From: Fluviicola sp.
GTDB lineage: Bacteria; Bacteroidota; Bacteroidia; Flavobacteriales_D; Crocinitomicaceae
Length of the DNA: 64,000 nucleotides
NCBI RefSeq assembly: GCF_029266855.1
Contig: NZ_JAQSWB010000002.1
Span: 248,001-312,000, forward strand
Direction: 5' to 3'
The translations under genes were made by a program, and so were the position numbers. Positions 26,441 to 36,144 of this stretch are shown in pieces. The notes beneath the pieces are model-generated. The model ran no database searches. It had not been told where the DNA came from and saw nothing but the letters and a program-made list of their open reading frames with translations. How positions within the stretch are numbered: position 1 is the stretch's first letter; each line of letters starts with the position of its first letter.

Positions 26441-28801
26441 ATGTTTCAAAAAACAACGAAATACTTCGTGTCGGGAATCCTTTGTTTTATTGTCAATGCC
26501 TGTTTCTCCCAAACACAAACGGTTCGGGGCACAGTTATCGACAATATTTCCCAGTCTTCCATTCCGGGTGCGGTCATTCAAATAGCCGGACCGGATTCCG
26601 TGATCCGTGCCGTAACAGATGAGGCCGGTAAGTTCAGCCTGTCACATATTCCCGTAGGAAGCAGGACGATTGAAATCACAGCTTATGACTACAAACCGGT
26701 AGTAATGCAGAATGTTACCGTGAATGCGGGGAAAGAATTGGTCCTGACTATCAACATGGAAGAAGACCTGAAAAAAATAAGCGAGGTTGTCATCACGGCC
26801 AAAGCTGATAAGAACAAACCGCTGAATGAACTTTCTACTGTCAGCACCCGGACGTTTTCCGTTGAAGAAACACAGAAGTTTGCAGCTGCGGTAAATGATC
26901 CGGCGCGCATGGCGACTTCTTTTGCCGGTGTGGTAGTTGCCGGCGACGGGAATAATCATATTTCGATTCGCGGAAATTCACCCAACGGTCTTTTATGGCG
27001 AATGGAAGGTGTGGAAATTCCAAACCCGAATCATTTTTCGAATGTTGGAACAGCGGGCGGCGGAATCTCTATTTTAAGTGCACAGCTTTTGAGTAATTCC
27101 GACTTTTCAACCGGTGCTTTTGCCGCTGAATACGGGAATGCGCTTTCCGGGGTATTCGACCTGCGATTGAGAAAGGGAAATAATGAAAAGCGCGAATACA
27201 CCGTGCAGCTCGGAATTTTGGGATTGGACCTGGCAGCTGAAGGGCCGTTTAAAAAAGGGTACGAAGGTTCTTATCTCATCAATTACCGCTATTCTACTTT
27301 AAACGTATTGGGGAAGATCGGCATTCCGATCGGAGACGCAAATACCAATTTCCAGGACCTTTCGTTCAATGTTTATCTCCCGACCAGGAAGCTGGGCAAG
27401 TTTACCCTATTTGGTTTCGGCGGATTGAGCTACCAGACAACTACCGCTGAAAAAGATTCTGTTCGCTGGGAGCAGGATGATTTTCTCCGCTTGAACACGA
27501 ATTTTTACAGTAACACAGGTGCGGTTGGAGTTACAAATACCAAGCTTTTCAAAAACAAATCGTATTTAAAAACTGCTTTGGTTTTTTCCGGGACTGAGAA
27601 CGGATACAAACAAGATCGGCTGGAGTTTGATTATGCTACATTTACACGCGAATACGAGCAGCGATTTGTACAGAATAAACTCACGCTTTCAAGCACCTAC
27701 ACTCAAAAGATCAATGCAAAGAACAACATCCGGACCGGGTTCATTTTGAATCATCTTGGCTACAGCTTAATCCAGAGCGATATGGGAGATTCTACCGTTT
27801 TACAGGAACAGATCAATGAAAAAGGCGGAACAGAAACCATGCAGGTGTTTTTCCAGTGGAATATGCACCTCACGGAAAAGCTGACAGCGAACCTGGGAAT
27901 CCATTCTTTTCAATTATTCCTGAATAACAGCAGTTCGTTGGAGCCGCGGGCATCGCTGCGGTATGATGTTCATCCGAAACACCACCTTACCTTGGGTTAC
28001 GGTTTACACAGTCAGCTGCAGCCAATAGGTGTTTACTTCGTGGAGCATACTGAAAACGGCACAACCACACTTCCGAACCGCAATCTGAAGTTAAGCAAAG
28101 CACATCACTTCGTTTTCGGGTATGATTTCGTCCTGAACGAACACGAGCACATCAAAACAGAAGTGTATTACCAGCATTTATTCGGTATTCCGATCAGTAA
28201 AGATCCCACAAGCACGTATTCGATCCTGAATTCAACAGATGGATTCCCTTCCGAACCTTTAAGTAATTCTGGGCTTGGGAGAAACTACGGTTTGGAGCTG
28301 ACTTATGAACGCTTCCTTTTCAAAAATCTTTATTACCTGCTTTCTGCTTCCTTGTATGAGTCCAAATACAAAGCAGCTGACGGAGTTTGGTATGATACGC
28401 GATTCAATACCAATTATGCAACTTCCTTAACTATCGGGAAAGAATGGAATTTGAAAAACAAAGAGAAAAGCAGAACTCTTGGTGTAAATATTAAATCCAT
28501 CTATGTCGGAGGGTTCCGCTATACCCCGATTGATCTGCCTGCATCCGTAGCAGCCGGTGAAGCGAAGTATGACAGGTCGCAAACTTATCAAAAGAGAATG
28601 CCCGATTATTACAGACTGGATATTCGTTTGAGTTTGAAACGGAATTATAAAAAGGTTACAAGTACTGTTGCGATTGATATTCAGAACACAACAAACCGAA
28701 AAAATGTCGGAGGGCAGTATTTCAATAACAAAACCGGCGAAGTGAAGTACTGGTACCAAACAACCCTGATCCCGATATTAAGCTATCGTCTGGAGTTTTG
28801 A
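26441..28801 (+). CDS. TonB-dependent receptor
   Basis: 786 residues. The signal peptide MFQKTTKYFVSGILCFIVNACFSQ is followed by a carboxypeptidase-regulatory-like domain (TVRGTVIDNISQSSIPGAVIQI...DEAGKFSLSHIPVGSRTIEITAYDY). A plug domain follows (ISEVVITAKADKNKPLNELS...VAGDGNNHISIRGNSPNGLLWRMEGVEIPNPNHF). The 22-strand barrel ends at YRLEF. It imports an unidentified ligand across the outer membrane using TonB energy. There is no SusD-like partner. The 151-bp gap to the head-GIN gene contains an inverted pair and no obvious ECF motif, so its link to the sigma factor is uncertain. Confidence 0.92.
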   Translation: MFQKTTKYFVSGILCFIVNACFSQTQTVRGTVIDNISQSSIPGAVIQIAGPDSVIRAVTDEAGKFSLSHIPVGSRTIEITAYDYKPVVMQNVTVNAGKELVLTINMEEDLKKISEVVITAKADKNKPLNELSTVSTRTFSVEETQKFAAAVNDPARMATSFAGVVVAGDGNNHISIRGNSPNGLLWRMEGVEIPNPNHFSNVGTAGGGISILSAQLLSNSDFSTGAFAAEYGNALSGVFDLRLRKGNNEKREYTVQLGILGLDLAAEGPFKKGYEGSYLINYRYSTLNVLGKIGIPIGDANTNFQDLSFNVYLPTRKLGKFTLFGFGGLSYQTTTAEKDSVRWEQDDFLRLNTNFYSNTGAVGVTNTKLFKNKSYLKTALVFSGTENGYKQDRLEFDYATFTREYEQRFVQNKLTLSSTYTQKINAKNNIRTGFILNHLGYSLIQSDMGDSTVLQEQINEKGGTETMQVFFQWNMHLTEKLTANLGIHSFQLFLNNSSSLEPRASLRYDVHPKHHLTLGYGLHSQLQPIGVYFVEHTENGTTTLPNRNLKLSKAHHFVFGYDFVLNEHEHIKTEVYYQHLFGIPISKDPTSTYSILNSTDGFPSEPLSNSGLGRNYGLELTYERFLFKNLYYLLSASLYESKYKAADGVWYDTRFNTNYATSLTIGKEWNLKNKEKSRTLGVNIKSIYVGGFRYTPIDLPASVAAGEAKYDRSQTYQKRMPDYYRLDIRLSLKRNYKKVTSTVAIDIQNTTNRKNVGGQYFNNKTGEVKYWYQTTLIPILSYRLEF

Positions 28802-28813
28802 TGAAGGTTTTTT

Positions 28814-28885
28814 AGACTCTAAGACCAGAGACACAAGACTAAAGACAGGAATCCGTCTAAAGGCTTGTGTCTTATAGCCTGATCT
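28814..28885. repeat. imperfect hairpin made of AGAC words
   Basis: The left arm (28814-28847) repeats AGAC at short intervals and includes ACACAAGAC. The right arm (28855-28885) contains the complement GTCTAAAGGCTTGTGTCTT. The 7-bp loop would make this a long imperfect hairpin after the receptor gene. Confidence 0.5.
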
Positions 28886-28941
28886 TTTAATTCTTTCGAA
28901 AACGCAATAAACACTATCTTAGATGCAATAACAAGATGTAA

Positions 28942-29235
28942 ATGCTCGATTTTTATTTCATACCTAACGATCAGACAAAACCACCTTATCCCACGGATCT
29001 GGAGTTTGCCGGTGAATTGGATGGGAATGTTTTTGGACGCCTGCAATCGAAAGGAATTATTGATAAGCGCTTTGACTATTATTCAGATTTTCGATGGAGT
29101 GAAGTGCTTTTGAAGCAGATACGTAAAACAATTGATGATAAACAACTGCATTCGGATACGGATGTGAAGAAATTGCTTCAATTCGTGGATACTGCACTTG
29201 AAAAGCAGAGTGGATTGATTGCTTATGGAGATTAA
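28942..29235 (+). CDS. small conserved-looking hypothetical protein, 97 aa
   Basis: No family recognised. It is soluble and acidic, starting MLDFYFIPNDQTKPPYPTDLEFAGELDGNVFGRLQSKG, with a helical C-terminal half (WSEVLLKQIRKTIDDKQLHSDTDVKKLLQFVDTALEKQ). No signal peptide or membrane segment. Codon use is like that of neighbours, which supports a real gene. It looks like small cytoplasmic immunity-like or stress proteins encoded singly in Bacteroidota genomes, but no partner lies beside it. It is convergent with fumC. Confidence 0.6.
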   Translation: MLDFYFIPNDQTKPPYPTDLEFAGELDGNVFGRLQSKGIIDKRFDYYSDFRWSEVLLKQIRKTIDDKQLHSDTDVKKLLQFVDTALEKQSGLIAYGD

Positions 29236-29286
29236 GCTGTGTTAATCCCTTGCCCATGGATTTTCCAATTCGGCATACGTAATTAT

Positions 29287-30675
29287 TTAAACCATATTCT
29301 CAGGAACGACCCATTGATCAAATTCTTCAGCAGTCAAATAACCCAATTTCACAGCCATTTCTTTTAAGGTTGTTCCTTCTGCGTGTGCTTTTTGAGCAAT
29401 TTCCGCTGCTTTGTAATAACCTATTTTGGTATTGAGTGCAGTTACAAGCATTAAGCTGTTGTTGACGTGTTTTTTAATGTTAGCTGTGATGGGTTCGAGT
29501 CCCACGGCGCATTTGTTGTTAAAGGAAACACAGCCGTCGCCGATCAATCGTGCGGAATGCAGGAAGTTGGCAATCATAAGGGGTTTGAATACGTTCAGTT
29601 CGAAATGTCCGTTTGAACCGCCGATACCGATTGCTACGTCATTTCCCATAACTTGTGCAGCGATCATTGTCAGGGCTTCACATTGTGTGGGATTTACTTT
29701 TCCTGGCATGATGGAAGACCCCGGTTCGTTGTCGGGAATGTGGATTTCACCGATCCCACTGCGCGGACCTGAAGAAAGCATACGGATGTCGTTGGCAATT
29801 TTCATTAAGCTTACGGCCACTGTTTTCAAAGCGCCGTGTGCTTCTACGATCGCATCATGTGCTGCCAATGCTTCGAATTTATTTTCGGCTGTAACGAATG
29901 GTAAGCCGGTCAGGCTTGCAATGTGTTTCGCTACATTTTCGGAATATCCCGGAGGTGTGTTGATGCCGGTTCCAACTGCTGTTCCGCCAAGAGCTAATTC
30001 GCTCAAATGGTCGAGTGAATTCCTAATGGCTTTCAGTCCGTGGTTCAGTTGGCTCACATATCCGCTGATCTCCTGGCCTAAAGTCAGGGGAGTTGCATCC
30101 ATGAAATGCGTTCGTCCGATCTTCACAACATGCATGAAGTCTTTGCTTTTTTGAGCAAGCGTATCACGCAGCTTCTCTATTCCGGGAATCGTGACATTGA
30201 TCAAAGTCTGATAGGCAGCAATGTGCATGGCGGTGGGGAAGGTATCGTTGGAAGACTGTGATTTGTTCACATCGTCGTTCGGATGCAGCACTTTTTCCTT
30301 GTCTGTCAAAGATCCGCCGTTCAATACGTGTGCGCGGTAGGCAATCACTTCATTGACGTTCATATTGCTTTGTGTGCCGCTTCCTGTTTGCCATACAACC
30401 AAAGGGAACTGCTCGTCCAGTTTTCCTTCCAGGATCTCGTCCGCCACCCGACCAATGAGGTCGGATTTTTCCTGTGACAGAATTCCGGCATCCAGGTTTG
30501 TGAGGGCAGCAGCTTTTTTGAGATAGGCAAAAGCGCGGATAATTTCTTTGGGCATTCTGCTAATATCCTGAGCGATTTTGAAATTCTCGATGCTGCGTTC
30601 GGTTTGGGCTCCCCAGTAGGCGTCGGCCGGGACTTTCACTTCTCCCATTGTATCTTTTTCGATGCGGTATTCCAT
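29287..30675 (-). CDS. fumC: class II fumarate hydratase
   Basis: 462 residues. Hallmarks of the fumarase/aspartase superfamily are present: [55 protein letters not shown] and the signature loop [16 protein letters not shown], which carries the catalytic serine. It interconverts fumarate and L-malate without a metal and therefore backs up the iron-sulfur fumarase at 4119 under oxidative or iron-poor conditions. It stands alone and is divergent from the LpxR-like gene across 385 bp. Confidence 0.97.
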   Translation of the reverse strand: MEYRIEKDTMGEVKVPADAYWGAQTERSIENFKIAQDISRMPKEIIRAFAYLKKAAALTNLDAGILSQEKSDLIGRVADEILEGKLDEQFPLVVWQTGSGTQSNMNVNEVIAYRAHVLNGGSLTDKEKVLHPNDDVNKSQSSNDTFPTAMHIAAYQTLINVTIPGIEKLRDTLAQKSKDFMHVVKIGRTHFMDATPLTLGQEISGYVSQLNHGLKAIRNSLDHLSELALGGTAVGTGINTPPGYSENVAKHIASLTGLPFVTAENKFEALAAHDAIVEAHGALKTVAVSLMKIANDIRMLSSGPRSGIGEIHIPDNEPGSSIMPGKVNPTQCEALTMIAAQVMGNDVAIGIGGSNGHFELNVFKPLMIANFLHSARLIGDGCVSFNNKCAVGLEPITANIKKHVNNSLMLVTALNTKIGYYKAAEIAQKAHAEGTTLKEMAVKLGYLTAEEFDQWVVPENMV

Positions 30676-31060
30676 GGTGTTTTTGATTGAATTTAAAAAA
30701 GAATCCGTCTAATAAGTCTCCCGCAGAGGAGAACAGATGTATGTAGCGGATTTTTCACTTTTTGTTTGTGTGTTTTAACTCCTAAAATTATCGATTATTA
30801 AGTTACGGAATAATCGTCTTTTTGGGTTGTTTTTTTGGAATTAGTTTGTCTCTGCCGGTTCGAATAATTCTGCTTTATGTCGTTCCGGATACATTTCACT
30901 GCGTCATGAGACGAAAAAGAAGTGAAAGAGATCTATTTCTTAAAAAAACATAAGCCACTATACTAAAAGTGATAAAGTGCGTAAATTTAAGAGTACTCCG
31001 ATTCCAGGTTGTCTCCATAAGAAATTAATTCACATCCAATACTGTTTAAACTGCGTAGTT
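30676..31060. other. 385-bp divergent intergenic region
   Basis: It separates fumC and the LpxR-like gene and has no ORF of coding character. An AT-rich TCGATTATTAAG...AATAATCG pair near 30790-30816 could be a weak inverted site. No clear TAnnTTTG box was found for either gene. Confidence 0.4.
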
Positions 31061-32002
31061 ATGGAGATGAATATTCGAATGAGTTTACTGGTACTGTTGT
31101 TCCCATTGATGAGTTATGGACAATTGGCAGATTCACTTTACGAATTCCAGTCTTTCCGGCTAACGTATGAGAACGACATTTTCACAGCAAGTGACCGTTA
31201 TTATTCACAGGGAATTTTTCTTCAGTACGAGCATCACAATATGAAGCTCAACTGGCTGGAAAAGTTTTTCATCCGGGTTCCGGATATTGAGCGAAACTTT
31301 CAAACCGGGGTATCACAAAGGGCCTATACTCCTTCAACGATTTTGTCGGATACCTTACTGGTTGGCGACAGGCCTTACGCCGGGACAATAACTTATGGCG
31401 CTCAATTTTTTTCAAGGAGCAGAAGCAGGAATTATACCCTGAACTGGGGCGTCAACGCCGGCTTCATTGGAAAACCCGCATTCGGAGAGTACACCCAGAC
31501 AACTGTCCATAAGTGGATTGATAATGCCATTCCGATGGGGTGGGAGCACCAGTTAAATACCAGTTTTGTTGTGGACCTGAACTTCGGGGTGAGCAAGTCT
31601 TTCTTTAGCAGAAGCAGGTGGATCCGCCTGAGTCTGACTGACCTGGTAACGATGGGGACACTAACGAATGATATGCGCTTGCAGGGATATTTGAAGCTCG
31701 GTTACATCGGACTACGCAGGCAGTTTTACCTGTATTATTTACCCGAATTGCGGATTGTCGCCTATGACGGGACTCTTCAGGGAGCTATTTTTGCCGTGCC
31801 GAGTAAAGCCGCGCTCCCGGCCAGATCGATCGAACGCCTGGTCTCTGAGCAGCAAATCGGGATTTACCTGCAATACAGTCCTTTCTTTGCAAGCGCTCAT
31901 TTTCACTACCAATCCCGCTTGTTTAAATATGCCTGGAACCATATGTGGGGTGGACTTACAATTGGTTACATGATGTGGGATAGTTATAAGAAAAAACGGT
32001 AG
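31061..32002 (+). CDS. LpxR-like outer-membrane lipid A deacylase family protein (DUF2219)
   Basis: The 313-residue protein starts MEMNIRMSLLVLLFPLMSYGQ, a signal peptide; an ATG two codons later is equally possible. The family N-terminus FRLTYENDIFTASDRYYSQGIFLQYEH contains the Asn-Asp pair and Ser that form the active site and metal site in LpxR. RPYAGTITYGAQFFS follows, and GWEHQLNTSFVVDLNFG supplies the expected His. LpxR removes the 3'-acyloxyacyl chain of lipid A in a 12-strand outer-membrane barrel. Substrate range in Bacteroidota is not known to me, so the enzymatic call is by family. Confidence 0.8.
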   Translation: MEMNIRMSLLVLLFPLMSYGQLADSLYEFQSFRLTYENDIFTASDRYYSQGIFLQYEHHNMKLNWLEKFFIRVPDIERNFQTGVSQRAYTPSTILSDTLLVGDRPYAGTITYGAQFFSRSRSRNYTLNWGVNAGFIGKPAFGEYTQTTVHKWIDNAIPMGWEHQLNTSFVVDLNFGVSKSFFSRSRWIRLSLTDLVTMGTLTNDMRLQGYLKLGYIGLRRQFYLYYLPELRIVAYDGTLQGAIFAVPSKAALPARSIERLVSEQQIGIYLQYSPFFASAHFHYQSRLFKYAWNHMWGGLTIGYMMWDSYKKKR

Positions 32003-32125
32003 GGACGCGATGGATGGGGGAACAATCACTCCCGGTAGTTATCGGATCGCATCTATCCTCGTGTGCTTCGTGTTCCTTGTGGTTAATCTACCACGAAGAA
32101 ATTTTCCCTGATGTTGGTGGAGGGT

Positions 32126-33493
32126 TTATTTTTTATGAACCGTCAAATATGTACTCACCACCCGGAACCCGATGGTTGGCCGAGCATCAATAATTCCTGT
32201 GTTGGGATCGGGAGCATAAATTTGAATTTCCTCTCCACTACTTCTCCATGAACCTCCTGCTGTTCCGGGTTCAGTTTTATCAATTCCTTCATAAACCATT
32301 TCAGCAACGTTACCCGACATGTTGTATAAACCCAATGCATTCGGCCAGAATGATCTGGATGGAGCCGTTAAGTCGGAATTATCATATTTAATCTTAGAGA
32401 ATCCGGTTGTATCAACTTGATCTTTGATAAGGTCATGTGTGAAGTTGGCCTGGTACATTCCGTCTGAATTTCTACGATATTGCCCATTCCACGGATAGGG
32501 AAGCTGTTTGCCCTCGTTTGATGCAGCTTTGACCCATTCTACACGAAGCGGCAAACGAACATCGTTGTATTGCACCTGTTTTTCATCACCGACATATTTT
32601 CGCACTTCTTCCGAAAGCCATTTACAGTACAATTCGGCCCCTTCGCGGGAAACGTTCACAATCGGGAAGTCATTATAAGCTTTGTGAGAAAAGTAATGCT
32701 CCTGATAAGTGTTTCCACCGTTCTTGAATTCTTTGCTCCATGCCGATTGATCCGGCTTCGCTTTCATGAATTCGTCTTTCCGTCCCTGGATGATCAAATC
32801 AAACAAAAAGGTGCGGTATTCGAAATTGGTAACTTCCCCGATTCCCATATAGAAGGCCTGAACGGAAACTTGTTTACCGTTATAGTCAAACGTACCGCTT
32901 GGAATGTAGACATAGGCACTCTTGTCGTGCTTTGCCAGGGCTTTCAGCATGGACCGTTTTTTCTTTTTGGTGATGGCAATTTCTTCTTCCGTCAGCCTGG
33001 GGAACTGGTAGGGAAGTTCGTCCATTCCTTTCGGCGGAAGCATTCGGCGGTTTTGGTTATTTTCTTCCGGTTCTGCCATTCCCGTGTTTTCAGGAATGAA
33101 AGGAAGTTCGGTAAACAATTCCTGGATTGCGACCAGGGAGGAGGTGGATTTGTGAATGGAGTTTTGCTGACTTTTAGTTTCAGGCTGAATTTGCTCTGCT
33201 TTCACGGAACTGTTTTGTAAAACTACTTCTTTGACAGGTTTATTGACTGAATTTTGATTCGGGGTTTTGCTTTCTCCCTTATTCCATAACAGGAATACAG
33301 AAAGGCTTATTGTGCTTACAGTTGCTAACATGATGATCCATTTTTTGGTGAATACTCGGGTTGTTTTGGTCTTATTCACCGAAGGGCTGTTTACAGCAGA
33401 AATGAATCGCTCTTTGGTCTGTTCAAACGACTGTACGGCCTGATCCTGCTTTGCAAGCCGGAAGAGCTGGTCTAAATTTCGTTGTTTATCCAT
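32126..33493 (-). CDS. anti-sigma-like membrane protein with C-terminal SUMF1/FGE-type domain
   Basis: 455 residues. The N-terminal ~48 residues are cytoplasmic and charged (MDKQRNLDQLFRLAKQDQAVQSFEQTKERF). One membrane helix lies at about 50-70 (WIIMLATVSTISLSVFLLW). A low-complexity linker follows, and then a formylglycine-generating-enzyme/SUMF1 fold (about 193-450). That fold reads YVYIPSGTFDYNGKQVSVQAFYMGIGEVTNFEYRTFL, FPIVNVSREGAELYCKWLSEE, DVRLPLRVEWVKAA and LGLYNMSGNVAEMVYEG, then GGSWRS and RPTIGFRVV. Its start overlaps the sigma gene by 8 bp. The arrangement suggests an anti-sigma factor whose periplasmic sensor is a SUMF1 domain. SUMF1 domains also occur as structural parts of gliding lipoproteins (GldJ/GldK), so catalysis is doubtful. 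Confidence 0.75.
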   Translation of the reverse strand: MDKQRNLDQLFRLAKQDQAVQSFEQTKERFISAVNSPSVNKTKTTRVFTKKWIIMLATVSTISLSVFLLWNKGESKTPNQNSVNKPVKEVVLQNSSVKAEQIQPETKSQQNSIHKSTSSLVAIQELFTELPFIPENTGMAEPEENNQNRRMLPPKGMDELPYQFPRLTEEEIAITKKKKRSMLKALAKHDKSAYVYIPSGTFDYNGKQVSVQAFYMGIGEVTNFEYRTFLFDLIIQGRKDEFMKAKPDQSAWSKEFKNGGNTYQEHYFSHKAYNDFPIVNVSREGAELYCKWLSEEVRKYVGDEKQVQYNDVRLPLRVEWVKAASNEGKQLPYPWNGQYRRNSDGMYQANFTHDLIKDQVDTTGFSKIKYDNSDLTAPSRSFWPNALGLYNMSGNVAEMVYEGIDKTEPGTAGGSWRSSGEEIQIYAPDPNTGIIDARPTIGFRVVSTYLTVHKK

Positions 33494-34007
33494 GGCTTTG
33501 TACTGTTTTTAAAGCAGATTCATAAGTAAGGATCTCCATCAGTTTTTCGCGTCCGCGTTTCAGCCGTTGTTTTACCGCTGATTCGGATGCGTTTTGAATG
33601 ATGGTAATCTCCTGAATACTGAATCCCGAAATTTCAAAAAGGATAATGCTCTCGCGCTGTTCGGCAGATAACTGCGCCAATGCTTCGTACAAATAATGAA
33701 TATCTGCATGCGACTGTGGATTGGCGTTTCTGTCCGGAACTTCCAAATGAACATTTCCTTCCGGAATCCGGTTTTCCCGCTTCTTTTGGTGATAATTCCC
33801 TAAAACACGTACACAAATGCTAAACAGGAAGGAGAGGAAGGCTTCTTTTGATCTGAGGGAATCGAACTTTTCGTAGGCAACCAACAGGCTGTCGTTCATC
33901 AGATCCCTGAAATCCATTTCATTGTAAACCCGCGCTCTGCAGAAGCGTTCAAACCGTTCATGAACCGGTTCGTAGAGTTTGAGAAATGCGTCTTGCTTGT
34001 CCTTCAT
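33486..34007 (-). CDS. ECF-type sigma-70 family factor
   Basis: 173 residues. Region 2 is FCRARVYNEMDFRDLMNDSLLVAYEKF. Region 4 is ALAQLSAEQRESIILFEISGFSIQEITIIQNASESAVKQRLKRGREKL. It overlaps the downstream SUMF1 gene and is probably controlled by it. A 5-bp inverted pair CATAC...GTATG at 34019-34041 lies just before the start. It could be an operator or an ECF promoter element (it includes GTTGTA on the minus strand), but this is weak. It is the second ECF factor of the window and, unlike the one at 22036, has no FecR partner. Confidence 0.9.
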   Translation of the reverse strand: MKDKQDAFLKLYEPVHERFERFCRARVYNEMDFRDLMNDSLLVAYEKFDSLRSKEAFLSFLFSICVRVLGNYHQKKRENRIPEGNVHLEVPDRNANPQSHADIHYLYEALAQLSAEQRESIILFEISGFSIQEITIIQNASESAVKQRLKRGREKLMEILTYESALKTVQSHG

Positions 34008-34113
34008 TCGTGTTAATCATACATTGGGTACAACTGTATGTTTGACAAAAATGGAAAAAGTTACATTGATAATTGAAAATTAAAATATAATCCCGATAAC
34101 TATCGGAATCAAA

Positions 34114-34155
34114 AAACCCAGCAGGGGCGCGATTAATCGCGCCCCTGCTGGGTTT
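34114..34155 (-). terminator. perfect 42-bp palindrome, intrinsic terminator
   Basis: The two 21-bp halves are exact reverse complements centred on GATTAATC, with GC-rich arms (CAGGGGCGCG). On the minus strand a T run follows, so it ends transcription from the vWA gene at 34207. Confidence 0.75.
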
Positions 34156-34206
34156 ATAACGGATAAGTATTTGTTTTTTTACGATATTAATGATTGCGTC
34201 GTGTGC

Positions 34207-36144
34207 CTAACTTGTTCTCTGCAACACCACTTTCCCGCTCAGCCAATGATTGTTTTCATCTAAATAGCGGATGAGGTAGATCCCGGTGGCGTAATTCGAT
34301 AAATCGACCTGGATGCGTTCGTCTTTTTTCAATTTCGGAAGGATCTGAAGTACTTTCCCGCTCAGATCGGAGACATACAATTCTTTGATATCTGTATTCG
34401 GAAGGATGGTGATCATTCCATTTGTCGGATTGGGATAATAGCTCCAGGTAATGTTCAGGGCTTTCGGATCGGGTTTCACTCCGCTCGTATCACTTGAATC
34501 TGCAGCAGGAATTGTCGACACAATGGAATCCGGGATATTCAACGCCAGGTCGGGAATGTTCTGCTGGCAATCCGGCATGTAGGTATAACTTTTCAGGATG
34601 CGGACCATGATGGCATTCAGCGTTTCCACTTCGTAACTGTCTGTCGATGGTTTGATGTGGCTGTTCCCGATTCCGCTGTGATCGGTCAGGAAAGTATAGG
34701 TTCCGTTCGTTCCCAAAGCCAAAGTGCGCATTAAGTATTCGGTACTTTTGTCGATCCCGCTCGCCCCGATAGGAACAATGCGAATGCCTTTCTCAGCTGC
34801 TTGGAGAATTAAACGCTGAAGGCGTTCGTTTACAACGGCATTCTGGTGCGGCGGTGCATCCAGAACCAAAAATAAGATCCGCGCCCGTGCATTTTCGCTC
34901 CAACTCAGGTTATTAATGGCAGAATCGAGACCCACGTCCATCGCTTCGGGGAAGTCGCCACCACCACCGGCATACTGCTGGTTAATGAAAGCGTCTGATT
35001 CGGATAAAATGCGGTTAAAATCCATGCTTTTAGTAACATATGAATCTCCTGCGTCCCTGTAATAGACATTCGCGAACCGGAAATTCAATTTGTTACTAAT
35101 TTGTTTTGACTGGAAAATGACATCACTCATTTCCGCTTGCAAAAAGCTGATTTCATCGCCCATGGATCCGGTTGCATCTACTACAAAGGCCACGTCGACA
35201 TTTTCCACTTCCTGGCAGGAGATATCCAATTTTTGGTGATTCAATCCGTTTTCAAAAGCTTTGACTTTATTGATGGTGGACGTTTTCCCGTTATATGAGA
35301 TTTGGATGGATAGTTTTCCATCGATCACTGGTGTTTCGTTTTTAATGGTCAGCCAGCATTCTGCTTTCCCGCTATTATCGGTTCTGCTTGTAAAAACAAC
35401 ATCCCGGTTCAAAAGCAATTGAACAACCGCATCCACAATTGGAATTCCGCTTTCGGATTGAAGCATGACCGTATATCTTCCGGATGGAGCGATTTGCCAG
35501 GTTTTTTGGTAGCTTGCCAATTCTCCTTTGGAAAGATCCTGCCACATTTTCCACTTGGAAAAATCATTTATTTCACCCGCTGTAAGTAGTTTTGAACTGG
35601 CAGAAGCTCCAACACCAAGCCCGCCAGAGGTTCCGTCGACAGAAGCCCAACCGCTTGTGGTGACACCGGGCGTAGTAGCCATGACGGCCCCAACCCGGGT
35701 GGGTGTTCGGGAAAGATCTTCCCGCTTGTACGCTTTGGCAGATTTGGATTCAACGCGATAAGATTCAACGGCAAGTTCTTCCAGGGCTCTTCCTTTAAAA
35801 TCGCCGTCTTCGGATCTGGTGGTGTGCGTTGGAGGTTTACTCGGATCAGCTTTCATTTTGAAATCAGCGACTTCATCTCCGGTAACTTTAATTTCTTTCG
35901 TGATGGGTGAGTAGCCGGCATAATTCATGACACAGACGTATGTTCCGGTGTCAAGCGCAACGGCAAAGTTCCCCAGTTTATCCGTGAGGACAGAAGCAAC
36001 TAATTTATCTCCTTTGTAAATGTCCACATTCCCGTAGCGAAGGGCTTCACTGTGGGCCTCCGTGTTCATGTTTCCGGAAAGTGATTGGGAAAAGGCAGCG
36101 CCGGTTCCAAGTAAAAGGATGCAAAGTAAGGTAACGAATCTCAT
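34207..36144 (-). CDS. vWA-domain surface protein with type IX secretion sorting domain
   Basis: The 645-residue protein starts MRFVTLLCILLLGTGAAFSQ, a signal peptide; the frame is open 29 codons further upstream without one. A carboxypeptidase-regulatory-like domain follows (YGNVDIYKGDKLVASVLTDKLGNFAVAL). Next come a plug-like or receptor-like remnant (YKREDLSRTPTRVGAVMATTPGV) and a vWA domain (about 325-520) with the MIDAS motif DATGSMGDE and GGGGDFPEAMDVGL. The C-terminal ~75 residues (YYPNPTNGMITILPNTDIKELYVSDLSGKVL...YATGIYLIRYLDEN) are a type A T9SS sorting domain. It is therefore exported and attached to the cell surface, possibly as an adhesin or chaperone-like surface protein. It is transcribed leftward and ends at the palindromic terminator. 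Confidence 0.9.
   Translation of the reverse strand: MRFVTLLCILLLGTGAAFSQSLSGNMNTEAHSEALRYGNVDIYKGDKLVASVLTDKLGNFAVALDTGTYVCVMNYAGYSPITKEIKVTGDEVADFKMKADPSKPPTHTTRSEDGDFKGRALEELAVESYRVESKSAKAYKREDLSRTPTRVGAVMATTPGVTTSGWASVDGTSGGLGVGASASSKLLTAGEINDFSKWKMWQDLSKGELASYQKTWQIAPSGRYTVMLQSESGIPIVDAVVQLLLNRDVVFTSRTDNSGKAECWLTIKNETPVIDGKLSIQISYNGKTSTINKVKAFENGLNHQKLDISCQEVENVDVAFVVDATGSMGDEISFLQAEMSDVIFQSKQISNKLNFRFANVYYRDAGDSYVTKSMDFNRILSESDAFINQQYAGGGGDFPEAMDVGLDSAINNLSWSENARARILFLVLDAPPHQNAVVNERLQRLILQAAEKGIRIVPIGASGIDKSTEYLMRTLALGTNGTYTFLTDHSGIGNSHIKPSTDSYEVETLNAIMVRILKSYTYMPDCQQNIPDLALNIPDSIVSTIPAADSSDTSGVKPDPKALNITWSYYPNPTNGMITILPNTDIKELYVSDLSGKVLQILPKLKKDERIQVDLSNYATGIYLIRYLDENNHWLSGKVVLQRTS

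Noticed and set aside
34114-34155. Perfect palindrome as a replication or transfer origin
   Set aside because: Its position behind a gene with a following T run is that of a terminator; no iterons or replication genes are near.
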